DNA of 64,000 bases from Echinarachnius parma (Eukaryota > Echinodermata > Echinoidea > Clypeasteroida > Echinarachniidae), in assembly GCA_037951105.1 (NCBI GenBank), contig JBAMJV010005506.1, forward strand, positions 124,001 to 188,000, given 5' to 3'. Numbering within the stretch: position 1 is the first letter of the stretch; each line of letters starts with the position of its first letter. Made by a program: the position numbers and the translations under genes. Shown here piece after piece: positions 1 to 12,917 of this stretch. The notes under the pieces were generated by a model. That model had not been told where the DNA came from and searched no databases. It worked only from the letters and a program-made list of their open reading frames with translations.

Positions 1-1186
1 AATAACTAAGTATAACACCCACATTTTGCTCTTTCTAACGTCATACTTGTTTTGTTTTTCATAATTTCCAATTGAGTTGCAAATTCTGTAATCCATTCAA
101 CAAGACTAAACATTATGATTGTTACACCTCCACATAAAACAAAATCAACAAATCAACAAATTCCTTTGGTCATATACTGAGTTCATTGTCCAAAGAATTA
201 TTTTATATCGGCATGCAATGATAAAGTTCTTTTTCTTCATGAACATCAAGGGAATGTCTATATTGTCCATTGTCTCAGCTTCCTATTTAATAACATTTTC
301 ATTCCTTTATTTTAATTTTGAAATTATCGAAATACTGACGATGACCACCACTCCAGCAATCCGCCCCGATCGATGTCCATGGTCGTGCTCGTCATGTCAC
401 GTACTATCTGGATATGGGATAGTACATTCCGATTATCAGCTTCCATGTCGCTGTTGAGGTCGTCTTCTGCGTCGTGCGTTATCAAGTGTTTGCGGATGAG
501 TGGACAAAAGGTGACTTCCTACGGCCCGGATAATTCCGGCTAAGGCGTCTGTGTACGAGACGCAGGGCAGGTTGTCTTTTCGTCAACGTCGACCGCGTGG
601 TGGTTGCGATACCTAAATCTACACTACATTACTGGGCACGCTCACGACCCCTTTCGATTTCTTCGCGATTTCGATGCACTCTAAATTAGCACGGCTAGAA
701 ATGGCATTTTCCCTCATCTCTGCAACTCACTAAAACAACCGCATCCTTCTCTTTTACGTGATACCCGGCATGAAACACAAACATGCTGTATCACAACGCG
801 AACTTTAACAATCGAACCCAACTATTAAAAATTAACTACATTATATCGCACCTCACTTAATAATCCACGTCAGCAACGATGACCTCAAGGCTCCATATCG
901 AAGACAAAAAATTGAACTCACTATAAATAAAATATCAAACGTACCTATAACCTTATTTCTCACATTATATTTATCAAAACTTTATCGCAAACAAATCCCA
1001 TTGTTCACGTTTCATAAACACAGCTCTACAGATCCGCATTCGCGATTTATATCCAAATATATATTAAAAAAAAAAATTATTTTCCAAAACATGTGTAAAG
1101 CTGATGACCGATGACGTCTAGTGTTCCCATTGAAGCCGCAGAATCACAGAAATTTACATGCCGATAGGTCAGGTTCTAGGTAATAC
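1..1186. other. Unassigned DNA, possibly distal interior of the LTR retrotransposon
   Basis: No gene is recognised here. On the minus strand a short acidic stretch is open around 340-520, but it is closed by a stop just upstream. If the element at 1187-3181 is full length, this is its pol side; no reverse transcriptase or integrase motif was found and no second LTR appears. Either the element is internally deleted or its other end lies outside the window. Confidence 0.3.
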
Positions 1187-2188
1187 CTATGGAGTACCAC
1201 GCGAGCTCGAGCTCTGTACCATCTCCGCACGCGAGACAGGAACCGTAGGACGACGACGTCGATAAGCCAAGGAACGAAGCGCGATGCATATTCCGGACGA
1301 ACTCTGAGCTCTAGGCATATTGGTCATCAGCCATCTCTGGTCACTACCACTTCCCGTCAGCAAGCACCTCGGATACTTCGGTGTAGTTTCTGCCAAGCAG
1401 AGCAGGGTTGCTACATGTAGCAGCCACCAGCAAGATAGCGCCATGGTCGATCTCATGTTAGTCCACCTTTGACGAAAAACACACATCATCGCAACTATGC
1501 CGGACGCGACATAGTTTTCTCCTTTTAGTTTTTCTCCTGAATCGTCATCGTTGTGTCTAGCCCTTGCTCGAAGGGTTCGATGACTTTTCCGACTGGACTC
1601 GTTAAGCTGAACGCGATGCTCGGCAGCTTCCCTTACATGATGCGGATTATTCAGCTCCTGCATGCTGATCATCATAGCCATATGATGGTCGCACAGTCCG
1701 TGAGGAAAATGGCGTGTGGTGGTCGTGGCTATAATGGTCGCTGGGTCCGCCGTCGAGTATCCAAATGTGGCGCAATTCGCTACTGGATCCTTGGGACACA
1801 GATCTCGTGTTTCGAGCTCCGACTCGAACGATGACGCAGTCTGTAAATTGGCCGCGACATGATGTCCATGGGGCGCGGGGACAACTCGATCGTGTTCGTT
1901 TGCCGGGGCTTGCGATTTGTCCTCAGTCTCTGTTACAACTGGTAATTCCTTTGCTGGGGCTCGTGGCACCGCCGACAGAGCTTTTTCAAGTTGTTCCTTC
2001 ATTTCTGCTACTAAACTAAGCACCTCCATAAGTTTGTGTTGGTCTTCTCTTCGCCCTTGTAGCGCCTTCGTAAGTTTGTGTTGGTCTTCTTTTAGCGCTT
2101 GTTGGTTATCTTTTAGCTTTTGTCGGATATCCTTAAGCTCATGTTCGAGTTCCGCTTTTCTCCTCTTTGGCGACATGGTTGATGGCAC
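1187..2188 (-). CDS. Gag-like ORF of an LTR retrotransposon
   Basis: An open frame of 333 codons reads away from the primer binding site, as expected for gag. Residues about 8-70 form a strongly charged heptad-like region rich in E, K, Q and L, with an internal repeat of the QHKL-type motif, so a coiled coil is likely. The rest is low in hydrophobic core and I see no CCHC zinc knuckle. Start: the first ATG lies only 12 nt downstream of the primer site; a second Met at codon 5 is an alternative. The assignment rests on position relative to the LTR and primer site, not on recognised homology. The C-terminal third may be readthrough of degraded sequence. Confidence 0.5.
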   Translation of the reverse strand: MPSTMSPKRRKAELEHELKDIRQKLKDNQQALKEDQHKLTKALQGRREDQHKLMEVLSLVAEMKEQLEKALSAVPRAPAKELPVVTETEDKSQAPANEHDRVVPAPHGHHVAANLQTASSFESELETRDLCPKDPVANCATFGYSTADPATIIATTTTRHFPHGLCDHHMAMMISMQELNNPHHVREAAEHRVQLNESSRKSHRTLRARARHNDDDSGEKLKGENYVASGIVAMMCVFRQRWTNMRSTMALSCWWLLHVATLLCLAETTPKYPRCLLTGSGSDQRWLMTNMPRAQSSSGICIALRSLAYRRRRPTVPVSRAEMVQSSSSRGTP

Positions 2189-2199
2189 GTGTTAAAGTC

Positions 2200-2221
2200 T
2201 CGAATCCCACTTCTGACACCA
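2200..2221 (-). other. Primer binding site complementary to tRNA-Leu
   Basis: On the minus strand, one base after the LTR end, the sequence starts TGGTGTCAGAAGTGGGAT and continues into TCGA. This is the complement of a tRNA-Leu 3' end (T-arm plus acceptor plus CCA). About 22 bases match, a normal plus-end primer site for an LTR retrotransposon. Confidence 0.75.
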
Positions 2222-2222
2222 G

Positions 2223-3181
2223 TGTAACGATTCTTGTCTTTTGACGGACAAAATCGTTATGGGATGAAGATGACGATGATATAATGGATGGATGGCCGAG
2301 GTTATATAGTTCTAAATCACATTCATAATCACATTCACTCTTTAAGCACGTTCCACAAGCTTGGAGAATAGATCACAGCTGGCGAGAGTTATTCGGTTAC
2401 TCGTTTATTCTTCCATAAACAACTTCGTACAATGCAATGACGAACAGGACTAACTCTAAGTATAACTTCTAACTGAACTAACTTCGTACTCAAACTGTCT
2501 TCTACAACTTAACTGTCTCAAATGTTGTACTGGACTGACGACTGACTAAACTGAACTCCACTCCCTAATAATAACTGACTTTTATGAACCTAATAACTGC
2601 TAACACTGAACCCCGAGTGAGAGAGATGTCAAGCTTATATAGGCTAGAGGACAAAGGATGACATAATTAAGACACTAACTAAGAGGTTACTAAATGCAAC
2701 AAAGAAAGACCTCTTGTGACTTTACATTACAATACTTCTTAGAAATACACCTATAAACATTGTAGGGCTTAAGATTAAGCTAACGGTCAACATCTAAGGC
2801 AAGGGTCAACACAATAGAGTATTACTGCAGGTAGGTGTGAGGTTCACGACTAAAGGATTAGGGAGAGGGTAACACAGATTAAAGACATCAAAGTACATCA
2901 CCGCTCTTTGAGATAGTAATCCTTCACAAGGAAAGAAGGGCATACAAAGATGAAGTTAAGATGAGAGACAATGGAAGGGCAAACTGGGGAAAAACATACA
3001 AGCGATGGTAAATGAATGGCATTGTAAGGTGAGGGTTAAGTGGGAACTAACTCACATGTGCTGGTTGGTAAACATTACAAGAACAAAGAAGTAGCAGACT
3101 ATATACCTGCCTAAAGAGGTCAGTGGCTGAGTCCAATAATAATTGCAAGACTATCAAATGCATGTATCTACATTCGTAACA
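2223..3181 (-). mobile_element. Long terminal repeat (5' LTR of minus-strand element)
   Basis: The 959-bp segment begins TGTAACGA and ends TTCGTAACA on the plus strand, the short inverted ends typical of an LTR (TG...CA). It abuts the tRNA-Leu primer site on one side. On the other it abuts a tandem-array unit cut in mid-unit at CTATTAGTTTG. A second LTR is not in the window, so the target duplication cannot be tested. Confidence 0.65.
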
Positions 3182-3418
3182 CTATTAGTTTGTAATGTAG
3201 TGGTTTAGGTTTTAGTTACTAACATTTAGTTTTATCAAAACTGTACTCTCTAAACTGAAACTCAACTATATCTATATAGAAATGCTTGATTATCTGGTGT
3301 GTATTCATGTACGGGTTTGTGTAAAATAAACAACACATCTCTTATGTATATAATTATAATTTTGTATTGAAATATTAATAACTGGCTGTTGATGCTTTCT
3401 TTAATTTCATTGTTATAG

Positions 3419-6400
3419 AAATGTCGACAGCACTTCCCAGCTCAAGAGGTATTGATAGGTCATTTAACAATTCTTTAATTATCATTTGATTATTCAAACA
3501 TTAGCACTATTAATAATAAATTACTGGTATATTAGAAATAGAGGACACACTTTTAATGACAGAATAAACTTTAATTGATCGAGATCGGTTCAGAGACGAC
3601 TGAAACATTTATAAACATAATCATTTGTAATGGTGAGGCTCCACACATATTTAATAACTCTGAACCTGCCGTTAATTCCTTTTGTGTTAAAAACTTCCCT
3701 TTTTTGTTTGTTGACAAAACCGATTTTTGAATAGTTGTTGATCATCTCTCTATCTCATAGTTATTACGACACAACATCACATGCACAATACTTTATCTAC
3801 AATGGTTGAAACCTATGGAGTTTTAACGGCTCTCTTTGAATGATAACCGGCTTTTAACCAAGTTGTTTGTAATTCGTAATACATTTTGAGCACGGGGGAA
3901 TCGAAACTAATAGTTTGTAATGTAGTGGTTTAGGTTTTAGTTACTAACATTTAGTTTTATCAAAACTGTACTCTCTTTACTGAGACTCAACTATTCCTAT
4001 ATAGAAATGCTTGATTATCTGGTGTGTATTCATGTACGGGTTTGTGTACAATAAACAACACATCTCTTATGTATATAATTATAATTTTGTATTGAAATAT
4101 TAATAACTGGCTGTTGATGCTTTCTTTAATTTCCTTGTTATAGAAATGTCGACAGCACTTCCCAGCTCAAGAGGTATTGATAGTTCATTTAACAATTCTT
4201 TAATTATCATTTGATTATTCAAACATTAGCACTATTAATAATAAATTACTGGAATATTAGAAATAGAGGACACACTTTTAATGACAGAATAAACTTTAAT
4301 TGATCGAGATCGGTTCAGAGACGACTGAAACATTTATAAACATAATCATTTGTAATGGTGAGGCCCCACACATATTTAATAACTCTGAACCTGCCGTTAA
4401 TTCCTTTTGTGTTAAAACTTCCTTTTTTGTTTGTTGACAAAACCGATTTTTGAATAGTTGTTGATCATCTCTCTATCTCATAGTTATTACGACACAACAT
4501 CACATGCACAATACTTTATCTACAATGGTTGAAACCTATGGAGTTTTAACGGCTCTCTTTGAATGATAACCGGCTTTTAACCAAGTTGTTTGTAATTCGT
4601 AATACATTTTGAGCACGGTGGAGTCGAAACTATTAGTTTGTTATGCAATGGTGTAGGTTTTAGTTACTAACATTAAGTTTTAACAAAACTGTACTCTCTT
4701 TAGTGAGACTCAACTATCCCTATACAGGGTGGCCCAGAAATAACGGAACGGGGCACTTCCCAAAATAAAGCAACGAAATGACTGGGTCCATCGGATAGTG
4801 TGTCTTTTCAAATGAAAATTGATACCAAGAACATTAATTTTGGTCGTGTAGTTTTTGTTTTAGAGCGCTGTGAGTGACACTATGTCAGGGTTCATTTTTC
4901 TTCAATTTTGACTGACCTATTGGCTAAAGAATGACCCGAACGGCTCGGCATAGAATTACGGTGCTGTGGCTATTCAGTCGAATGCACACTAACAAAGGTG
5001 TCCGCATCATTGTGCATCGTAATTCTATGACGAGCCGTTCGGGTCATTCTTTAGCCAATAGGTCAGTCAAAATTGAAGAAAAATGAACCCTGACATGGTG
5101 TCACTCACAGCGCTCTAAAACAAAAACTACACGACCAAAATTAATGTTCTTGGTATCAATTTTCATTTGAAAAGACACACTATCCGATGGACCCAGTCAT
5201 TTCGTTACTTTATTTTGGGAAGTGCCCCGTTCCGTTATTTCTGGGCCACCCTGTATAGAAATGCTTGATTATCTGGTGTGTATTCATGTACGGGTTTGTG
5301 TAAAATAAACAACACATCTCTTATGTATATAATTATAATTTTGTATTGAAATATTAATAACTGGCTGTTGATGCTTTCTTTAATTTCCTTGTTATAGAAA
5401 TGTCGACAGCACTTCCCAGCTCAAGAGGTATTGATAGTTCATTTAACAATTCTTTAATTATTATTTGACACACACAATACTTGATTTACAATGCGTAAGA
5501 CGTATACGTTTTTAGAAAGCGCCCTCTTGACTTTTAACGGCTCTCTTTGAATGATAACAGGCTTTAAACCTAGTCGTTTGTAATTCGTAATACATTTTGA
5601 GCACGGGGGAATCGAAACTATTAGTTTGTAATGTAGTGGTTTAGGTTTTAGTTACTAACATTTAGTTTTATCAAAACTGTACTCTCTAAACTGAAACTCA
5701 ACTATATCTATATAGAAATGCTTGATTATCTGGTGTGTATTCATGTACGGGTTTGTGTAAAATAAACAACACATCTCTTATGTATATAATTATAATTTTG
5801 TATTGAAATATTAATAACTGGCTGTTGATGCTTTCTTTAATTTCATTGTTATAGAAATGTCGACAGCACTTCCCAGCTCAAGAGGTATTGATAGGTCATT
5901 TAACAATTCTTTAATTATCATTTGATTATTCAAACATTAGCACTATTAATAATAAATTACTGGTATATTAGAAATAGAGGACACACTTTTAATGACAGAA
6001 TAAACTTTAATTGATCGAGATCGGTTCAGAGACGACTGAAACATTTATAAACATAATCATTTGTAATGGTGAGGCTCCACACATATTTAATAACTCTGAA
6101 CCTGCCGTTAATTCCTTTTGTGTTAAAAACTTCCCTTTTTTGTTTGTTGACAAAACCGATTTTTGAATAGTTGTTGATCATCTCTCTATCTCATAGTTAT
6201 TACGACACAACATCACATGCACAATACTTTATCTACAATGGTTGAAACCTATGGAGTTTTAACGGCTCTCTTTGAATGATAACCGGCTTTTAACCAAGTT
6301 GTTTGTAATTCGTAATACATTTTGAGCACGGGGGAATCGAAACTAATAGTTTGTAATGTAGTGGTTTAGGTTTTAGTTACTAACATTTAGTTTTATCAAA

Positions 6401-9400
6401 ACTGTACTCTCTTTACTGAGACTCAACTATTCCTATATAGAAATGCTTGATTATCTGGTGTGTATTCATGTACGGGTTTGTGTACAATAAACAACACATC
6501 TCTTATGTATATAATTATAATTTTGTATTGAAATATTAATAACTGGCTGTTGATGCTTTCTTTAATTTCCTTGTTATAGAAATGTCGACAGCACTTCCCA
6601 GCTCAAGAGGTATTGATAGTTCATTTAACAATTCTTTAATTATCATTTGATTATTCAAACATTAGCACTATTAATAATAAATTACTGGAATATTAGAAAT
6701 AGAGGACACACTTTTAATGACAGAATAAACTTTAATTGATCGAGATCGGTTCAGAGACGACTGAAACATTTATAAACATAATCATTTGTAATGGTGAGGC
6801 CCCACACATATTTAATAACTCTGAACCTGCCGTTAATTCCTTTTGTGTTAAAACTTCCTTTTTTGTTTGTTGACAAAACCGATTTTTGAATAGTTGTTGA
6901 TCATCTCTCTATCTCATAGTTATTACGACACAACATCACATGCACAATACTTTATCTACAATGGTTGAAACCTATGGAGTTTTAACGGCTCTCTTTGAAT
7001 GATAACCGGCTTTTAACCAAGTTGTTTGTAATTCGTAATACATTTTGAGCACGGTGGAGTCGAAACTATTAGTTTGTTATGCAATGGTGTAGGTTTTAGT
7101 TACTAACATTAAGTTTTAACAAAACTGTACTCTCTTTAGTGAAACTCAACTATCCCTTTATGGAAATGACTGATTATCTGGTGTGTTTTCATGTACGGGT
7201 TTGTGTAAAATAAACAACACATCTGTCATGTATATGATAATAACTTTTTGTATTGAAATATTAATAACTGGCTGTTGATGCTTTCTATAATTTCCTTGTT
7301 ATACAAATTTCGACAGCACTTCCCAGCTCAACAGGTATTGATAGTTAATTTAACAATTCTTGAATTATTATTTGACACGCACAATACTTTATTTACAATG
7401 GTTGAAACCTATGAGTTTTTAGAAAGCGCCCTCTTGACTTTTAACGGCTCTCTTTGAATGATAACAGGCTTTAAACCTAGTCGTTTGTAATTCGTAATAC
7501 ATTTTGAGCACGGGGGAATCGAAACTAATAGTTTGTAATGTAGTGGTTTAGGTTTTAGTTACTAACATTTAGTTTTATCAAAACTGTACTCTCTTTACTG
7601 AGACTCAACTATCCCTATATAGAAATGCTTGATTATCTGGTGTGTATTCATGTACGGGTTTGTGTAAAATAAACAACACATCTCTTATGTATATAATTAT
7701 AATTTTGTATTGAAATATTAATAACTGGCTGTTGATGCTTTCTTTAATTTCCTTGTTATAGAAATGTCGACAGCACTTCCCAGCTCAAGAGGTATTGATA
7801 GTTCATTTAACAATTCTTTAATTATTATTTGACACACACAATACTTGATTTACAATGCGTAAGACGTATACGTTTTTAGAAAGCGCCCTCTTGACTTTTA
7901 ACGGCTCTCTTTGAATGATAACAGGCTTTAAACCTAGTCGTTTGTAATTCGTAATACATTTTGAGCACGGGGGAATCGAAACTATTAGTTTGTAATGTAG
8001 TGGTTTAGGTTTTAGTTACTAACATTTAGTTTTATCAAAACTGTACTCTCTTAACTGAAACTCAACTATATCTATATAGAAATGCTTGATTATCTGGTGT
8101 GTATTCATGTACGGGTTTGTGTAAAATAAACAACACATCTCTTATGTATATAATTATAATTTTGTATTGAAATATTAATAACTGGCTGTTGATGCTTTCT
8201 TTAATTTCATTGTTATAGAAATGTCGACAGCACTTCCCAGCTCAAGAGGTATTGATAGGTCATTTAACAATTCTTTAATTATCATTTGATTATTCAAACA
8301 TTAGCACTATTAATAATAAATTACTGGTATATTAGAAATAGAGGACACACTTTTAATGACAGAATAAACTTTAATTGATCGAGATCGGTTCAGAGACGAC
8401 TGAAACATTTATAAACATAATCATTTGTAATGGTGAGGCTCCACACATATTTAATAACTCTGAACCTGCCGTTAATTCCTTTTGTGTTAAAAACTTCCTT
8501 TTTTTGTTTGTTGACAAAACCGATTTTTGAATAGTTGTTGATCATCTCTCTATCTCATAGTTATTACGACACAACATCACATGCACAATACTTTATCTAC
8601 AATGGTTGAAACCTATGGAGTTTTAACGGCTCTCTTTTAATGATAACCGGCTTTTAACCAAGTTGTTTGTAATTCGTAATACATTTTGAGCACGGGGGAA
8701 TCGAAACTAATAGTTTGTAATGTAGTGGTTTAGGTTTTAGTTACTAACATTTAGTTTTATCAAAACTGTACTCTCTTTACTGAGACTCAACTATTCCTAT
8801 ATAGAAATGCTTGATTATCTGGTGTGTATTCATGTACGGGATTGTGTACAATAAACAACACATCTCTTATGTATATAATTATAATTTTGTATTGAAATAT
8901 TAATAACTGGCTGTTGATGCTTTCTTTAATTTCCTTGTTATAGAAATGTCGACAGCACTTCCCAGCTCAAGAGGTATTGATAGTTCATTTAACAATTCTT
9001 TAATTATCATTTGATTATTCAAACATTAGCACTATTAATAATAAATTACTGGAATATTAGAAATAGAGGACACACTTTTAATGACAGAATAAACTTTAAT
9101 TGATCGAGATCGGTTCAGAGACGACTGAAACATTTATAAACATAATCATTTGTAATGGTGAGGCCCCACACATATTAAATAACTCTGAACCTGCCGTTAA
9201 TTCCTTTTTTGTTAAAAACTTCCTTTTTTTGTTTGTTGACAAAACCGTTTTTGAATAGTTGTTGATCATCTCTCTATCTCATAGTTATTACGACACAACA
9301 TCACATGCACAATACTTTATCTACAATGGTTGAAACCTATAGAGTTTTAACGGCTCTCTTTGAATGATAACCGGCTTTTAACCAAGTTGTTTGTAATTCG

Positions 9401-10131
9401 TAATACATTTTGAGCACGGTGGAGTCGAAACTATTAGTTTGTAATGCAATGGTGTAGGTTTTAGTTACTAACATTAAGTTTTAACAAAACTGTACTCTCT
9501 TTAGTGAAACTCAACTATCCCTTTATGGAAATGACTGATTATCTGGTGTGTTTTCATGTACGGGTTTGTGTAAAATAAACAACACATCTGTCATGTATAT
9601 GATTATAACTTTTTGTAATGAAATATTAATAACTGGCTGTTGATGCTTTCTTTAATTTCCTTGTTATAGAAATGTCGACAGCACTTCCCAGCTCAACAGG
9701 TATTGATAGTTAATTTAACAATTCTTTAATTATTATTTGACACTTTGACAATACTTTATTTACAATGGTTGAAACCTATGAGCTTTTAGAAAGCGCCCTC
9801 TTGAGTTTTAACGGCTGTCCTTGGATGATAACAGGCATTTAACATAGTCGTTTGTAATTCGTAATACATTTTGAGCACGGTGGAATCGAAACTATTAGTT
9901 TGTAATGTAATGGTGTATGTTTTAGTTACTAACATTTAGTTTTGTCAAAACTGTACTCTCTTTACTGGAACTCAATCTGGTGTGCATTCATGTGCGGTTT
10001 TGTGTAAAATAAACAACACATGTCTTATGTATATAATTATAATTTTGTATTGAAATATTAATAACTGGCTGTTAATGCTTTCTTTAATTTTCTTGTTATA
10101 GAAATGTCGACAGCACTTCCCAGCTCAACAG
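3419..10131 (+). CDS. Gene A microexons 1-5, 7-11 (30 nt each)
   Basis: Intact copies: 3419-3448, 4144-4173, 5398-5427, 5855-5884, 6580-6609, 7762-7791, 8219-8248, 8944-8973, 9670-9699, 10102-10131. Each follows a pyrimidine-rich acceptor (TTTCTTTAATTTCCTTGTTATAG type) and is followed by a GTATTG donor. In phase 1 each codes (G)AA then M-S-T-A-L-P-S-S-R; copies at 9670 and 10102 have ACAG instead of AGAG, giving T for R and a stronger CAG/GT donor. No copy introduces a stop in this phase. Without RNA evidence, use of each copy is inferred. Confidence 0.55.
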
Positions 10132-11700
10132 GTATTGAAAGTTCATTTAACAATTCTTTAATTATTATTTGATTATTCAAACATTAGCACTATTAATAAT
10201 AAATTACTGGCATATTAGACCCCGTTTACAGTGCAGGGCCGGGCCGAGACGCGTCTCGGCCCTGCTTAAATTGCGGTACTCGGCCCCCCAATTTTGGTGC
10301 GTTTACAGTGGCGGGGCCCGGCCGCCCTTTCAATATCTTGTCGTAGTGGCGCTCTGCATGTAAACAAAAACAGTAAACAAACCATTATTTTGGAGGCACG
10401 ACGGGGTCACAGAACAAAGGCGCGTTATTTGCAATGAATTGTTTTCCCAATTTGGTACCGCATTTGGCCCTGCGTGCGTTTACAGTTAGAAAAAGCGGGG
10501 CCGAGACGCGTCTCGGCCGCGGCCGAGACTACCTCCAGAGCAAGGCCAAATGCGCGGCCACTTTTGGCCCCGCATTTGGCCTTTTGAGCGTTTACAGTGA
10601 AGAAAAGGCCGGGCCGAGACGCGTCTCGGCCCGGCCTTTTTTGCAAACGGGGTCTTAGAAGAAGATACCAATGGCACCAATATGTATAGCGTGCACTGAA
10701 CGGAATTTGTTGCATGAATTGTATGACATATGCACCATACACTCCCTTAATGTCTCTTTATATGGCATTATTATTTTTGAATGTCTGTTCTCTTTCACCT
10801 ATAGTTGATTCAGTACCTACAACTTTTCCTAGCTACACAGGTTTAATATAACTCATATGAATTAATGATTGATTTTGTATAATACGTTAACAAAAATAAA
10901 TTACATTATTATCAAGATGTATTTTTACCACTCTGTATCAACGGTAATATCACTGGTGCGTATGTTGTATAAGATTTATAAAAAGCGTGTTAAGTTGTAT
11001 TATCACTTATACTGGAATTTATTTTCTTATCTTTATCACCTACTCTGATAATTATCTCAGAAGCAGGATAATAACAATATACCCTGAATTAATGTAAAAT
11101 AACACTGTACGCACTTTATTGAAATGATTTGCTTTTCTTGTGTGTATTCATGTACGGAATCAACATTTGTCATCTATGTATTTTTTATTCTATTGAATTT
11201 TAATATCTGGCTATTTCCGTTCTCCTTGTAGCAATGTCGACAACACTTCCTAGCTTAACATGTATCGATAGTTCATTTAACAATTCTGTAATTATTATTT
11301 AATTATTAAAACATTATAATTAACAATCAAATTCCCTATGACTTTGCATATTCTAATGTGTTAACATGAAATCTAAGAAGCTAACCTGTATTTGTATTAA
11401 ATGCATTTTGTAATTGTATTATGTGTTTCTCTCTCGGTGAAAAAAAACAAACAATTATGCTAATACATATTACTTCCAGGCCTGGTTTCATTGGTAAGAG
11501 CTGCCATCGTTTATCCCGATGACCCGGTTACAATCGGTGGAGGCGCTTTTGTGATGATGTCTGCAACGGTTGAAGTAATTATCGGCGCTGTTAATTTCAG
11601 CTACTTGAAATTCATCATTCACCCCGCTAATGCTAGCGAAGATAAATTAGCAGGTAAGGCACATTGAAAAATACAAGTCATATTTATTCTACTACTTCTG

Positions 11701-11733
<33 letters not shown>

Positions 11734-12658
11734 TAGGTTTTCCCATCCATTTTCAAACTATCGTCAGTCAAATTCAATCAATGCTTACTTCAATTTCGTC
11801 CCGAGAAGTTAGGAAACTGCAATTGCTACATTCGATTTAGTCAATTACCATTATAATTGATCAATGGTCATTCTAATTCAAAATTGGCTTATTCTAATTC
11901 GTCATTTTTCAATGGAATTCGTCCCGACTGGTTATAAGACGCATAATGTGAAGTTCAAATTCGTCATTGGTCATCCGATTTCAAGACTTAGTCGTTCAAA
12001 TTCGTCATGTATAATCTGGTTGCTCTGGTTCATATGTATTTTCCTATGGAAGCTCATACAATTCATTTCAAAAGCAATTACTTAAATAATAATTGTTTAT
12101 AAAACGATAAACTGATCACAAACAATTCATTTCGATATTGCAAGTCACACAACGATAATTGACCAAAAGTCTGATTGATTGATCCATGCAATAGATCTGT
12201 GTAGGGAGACACATTACAATATCAAATTAATGATATAAAATACAAACATTGTTCAATAGACGATAGACTAAAATTGTATGAATTTCCGGGACACAAAACA
12301 AAGATAGAATCTGGGTTCAAATAAACAAAGGATAATAATGAAGAGATGATGAAACAAAGTATCAAATACAGCTTTCAATATTGTTTGACGAATTTGAATG
12401 GGAAATAACGAAATTAAATGCCCAATGACGAAATTGATCATCACATTGTACACCGGCAGGAGTGATCGGACGAAATTGAATGAGCTTTGACTAAAACGAT
12501 CGGGTCATTGACGAACTTGGTTGCGAAAGAACAAACTTGTGTGATGAATGACGAAATCGAACATTACATACGATCGGCGAAAGAATTTCCGGACGAAATT
12601 GAAGTTAACAATGATTGAAATTGAATGACGATTATTTGAAAATGGATGGGAAAACCTA

Positions 12659-12694
<36 letters not shown>

Positions 12695-12775
12695 GAGCTA
12701 CTTCTACTTCTACTACTGCTACTACTACTGCTACTACTACTACTACTACTAATACTACTACTACTACTACTGCTT

Positions 12776-12851
<76 letters not shown>

Positions 12852-12863
12852 CACTACTACTAT

Positions 12864-12917
<54 letters not shown>

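Larger units (their letters stand above)
3182..10160 (+). repeat. Tandem array of 455-bp and 725-bp units carrying gene A microexons
   Basis: Eleven units follow each other head to tail. Exon starts lie at 3419, 4144, 5398, 5855, 6580, 7305, 7762, 8219, 8944, 9670 and 10102. Spacing is about 725 bp (long unit) or 455 bp (short unit), in the order L, L (+529-bp insertion), S, L, L, S, S, L, L, S-like. Short units lack about 270 bp, from the segment with the TTATTCAAACATTAGCAC motif to just before the CACAATACTTTATC motif. Long units contain a whole piggyBac-like MITE, also found dispersed at 28495 and 29606. Near identity between units implies recent amplification or gene conversion. Confidence 0.9.

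Noticed and set aside
3182..10160. Regular direct repeats resembling a CRISPR-like array
   Set aside because: Units are hundreds of bases, the genome is eukaryotic, and the conserved 30-nt blocks have splice sites and an open phase.
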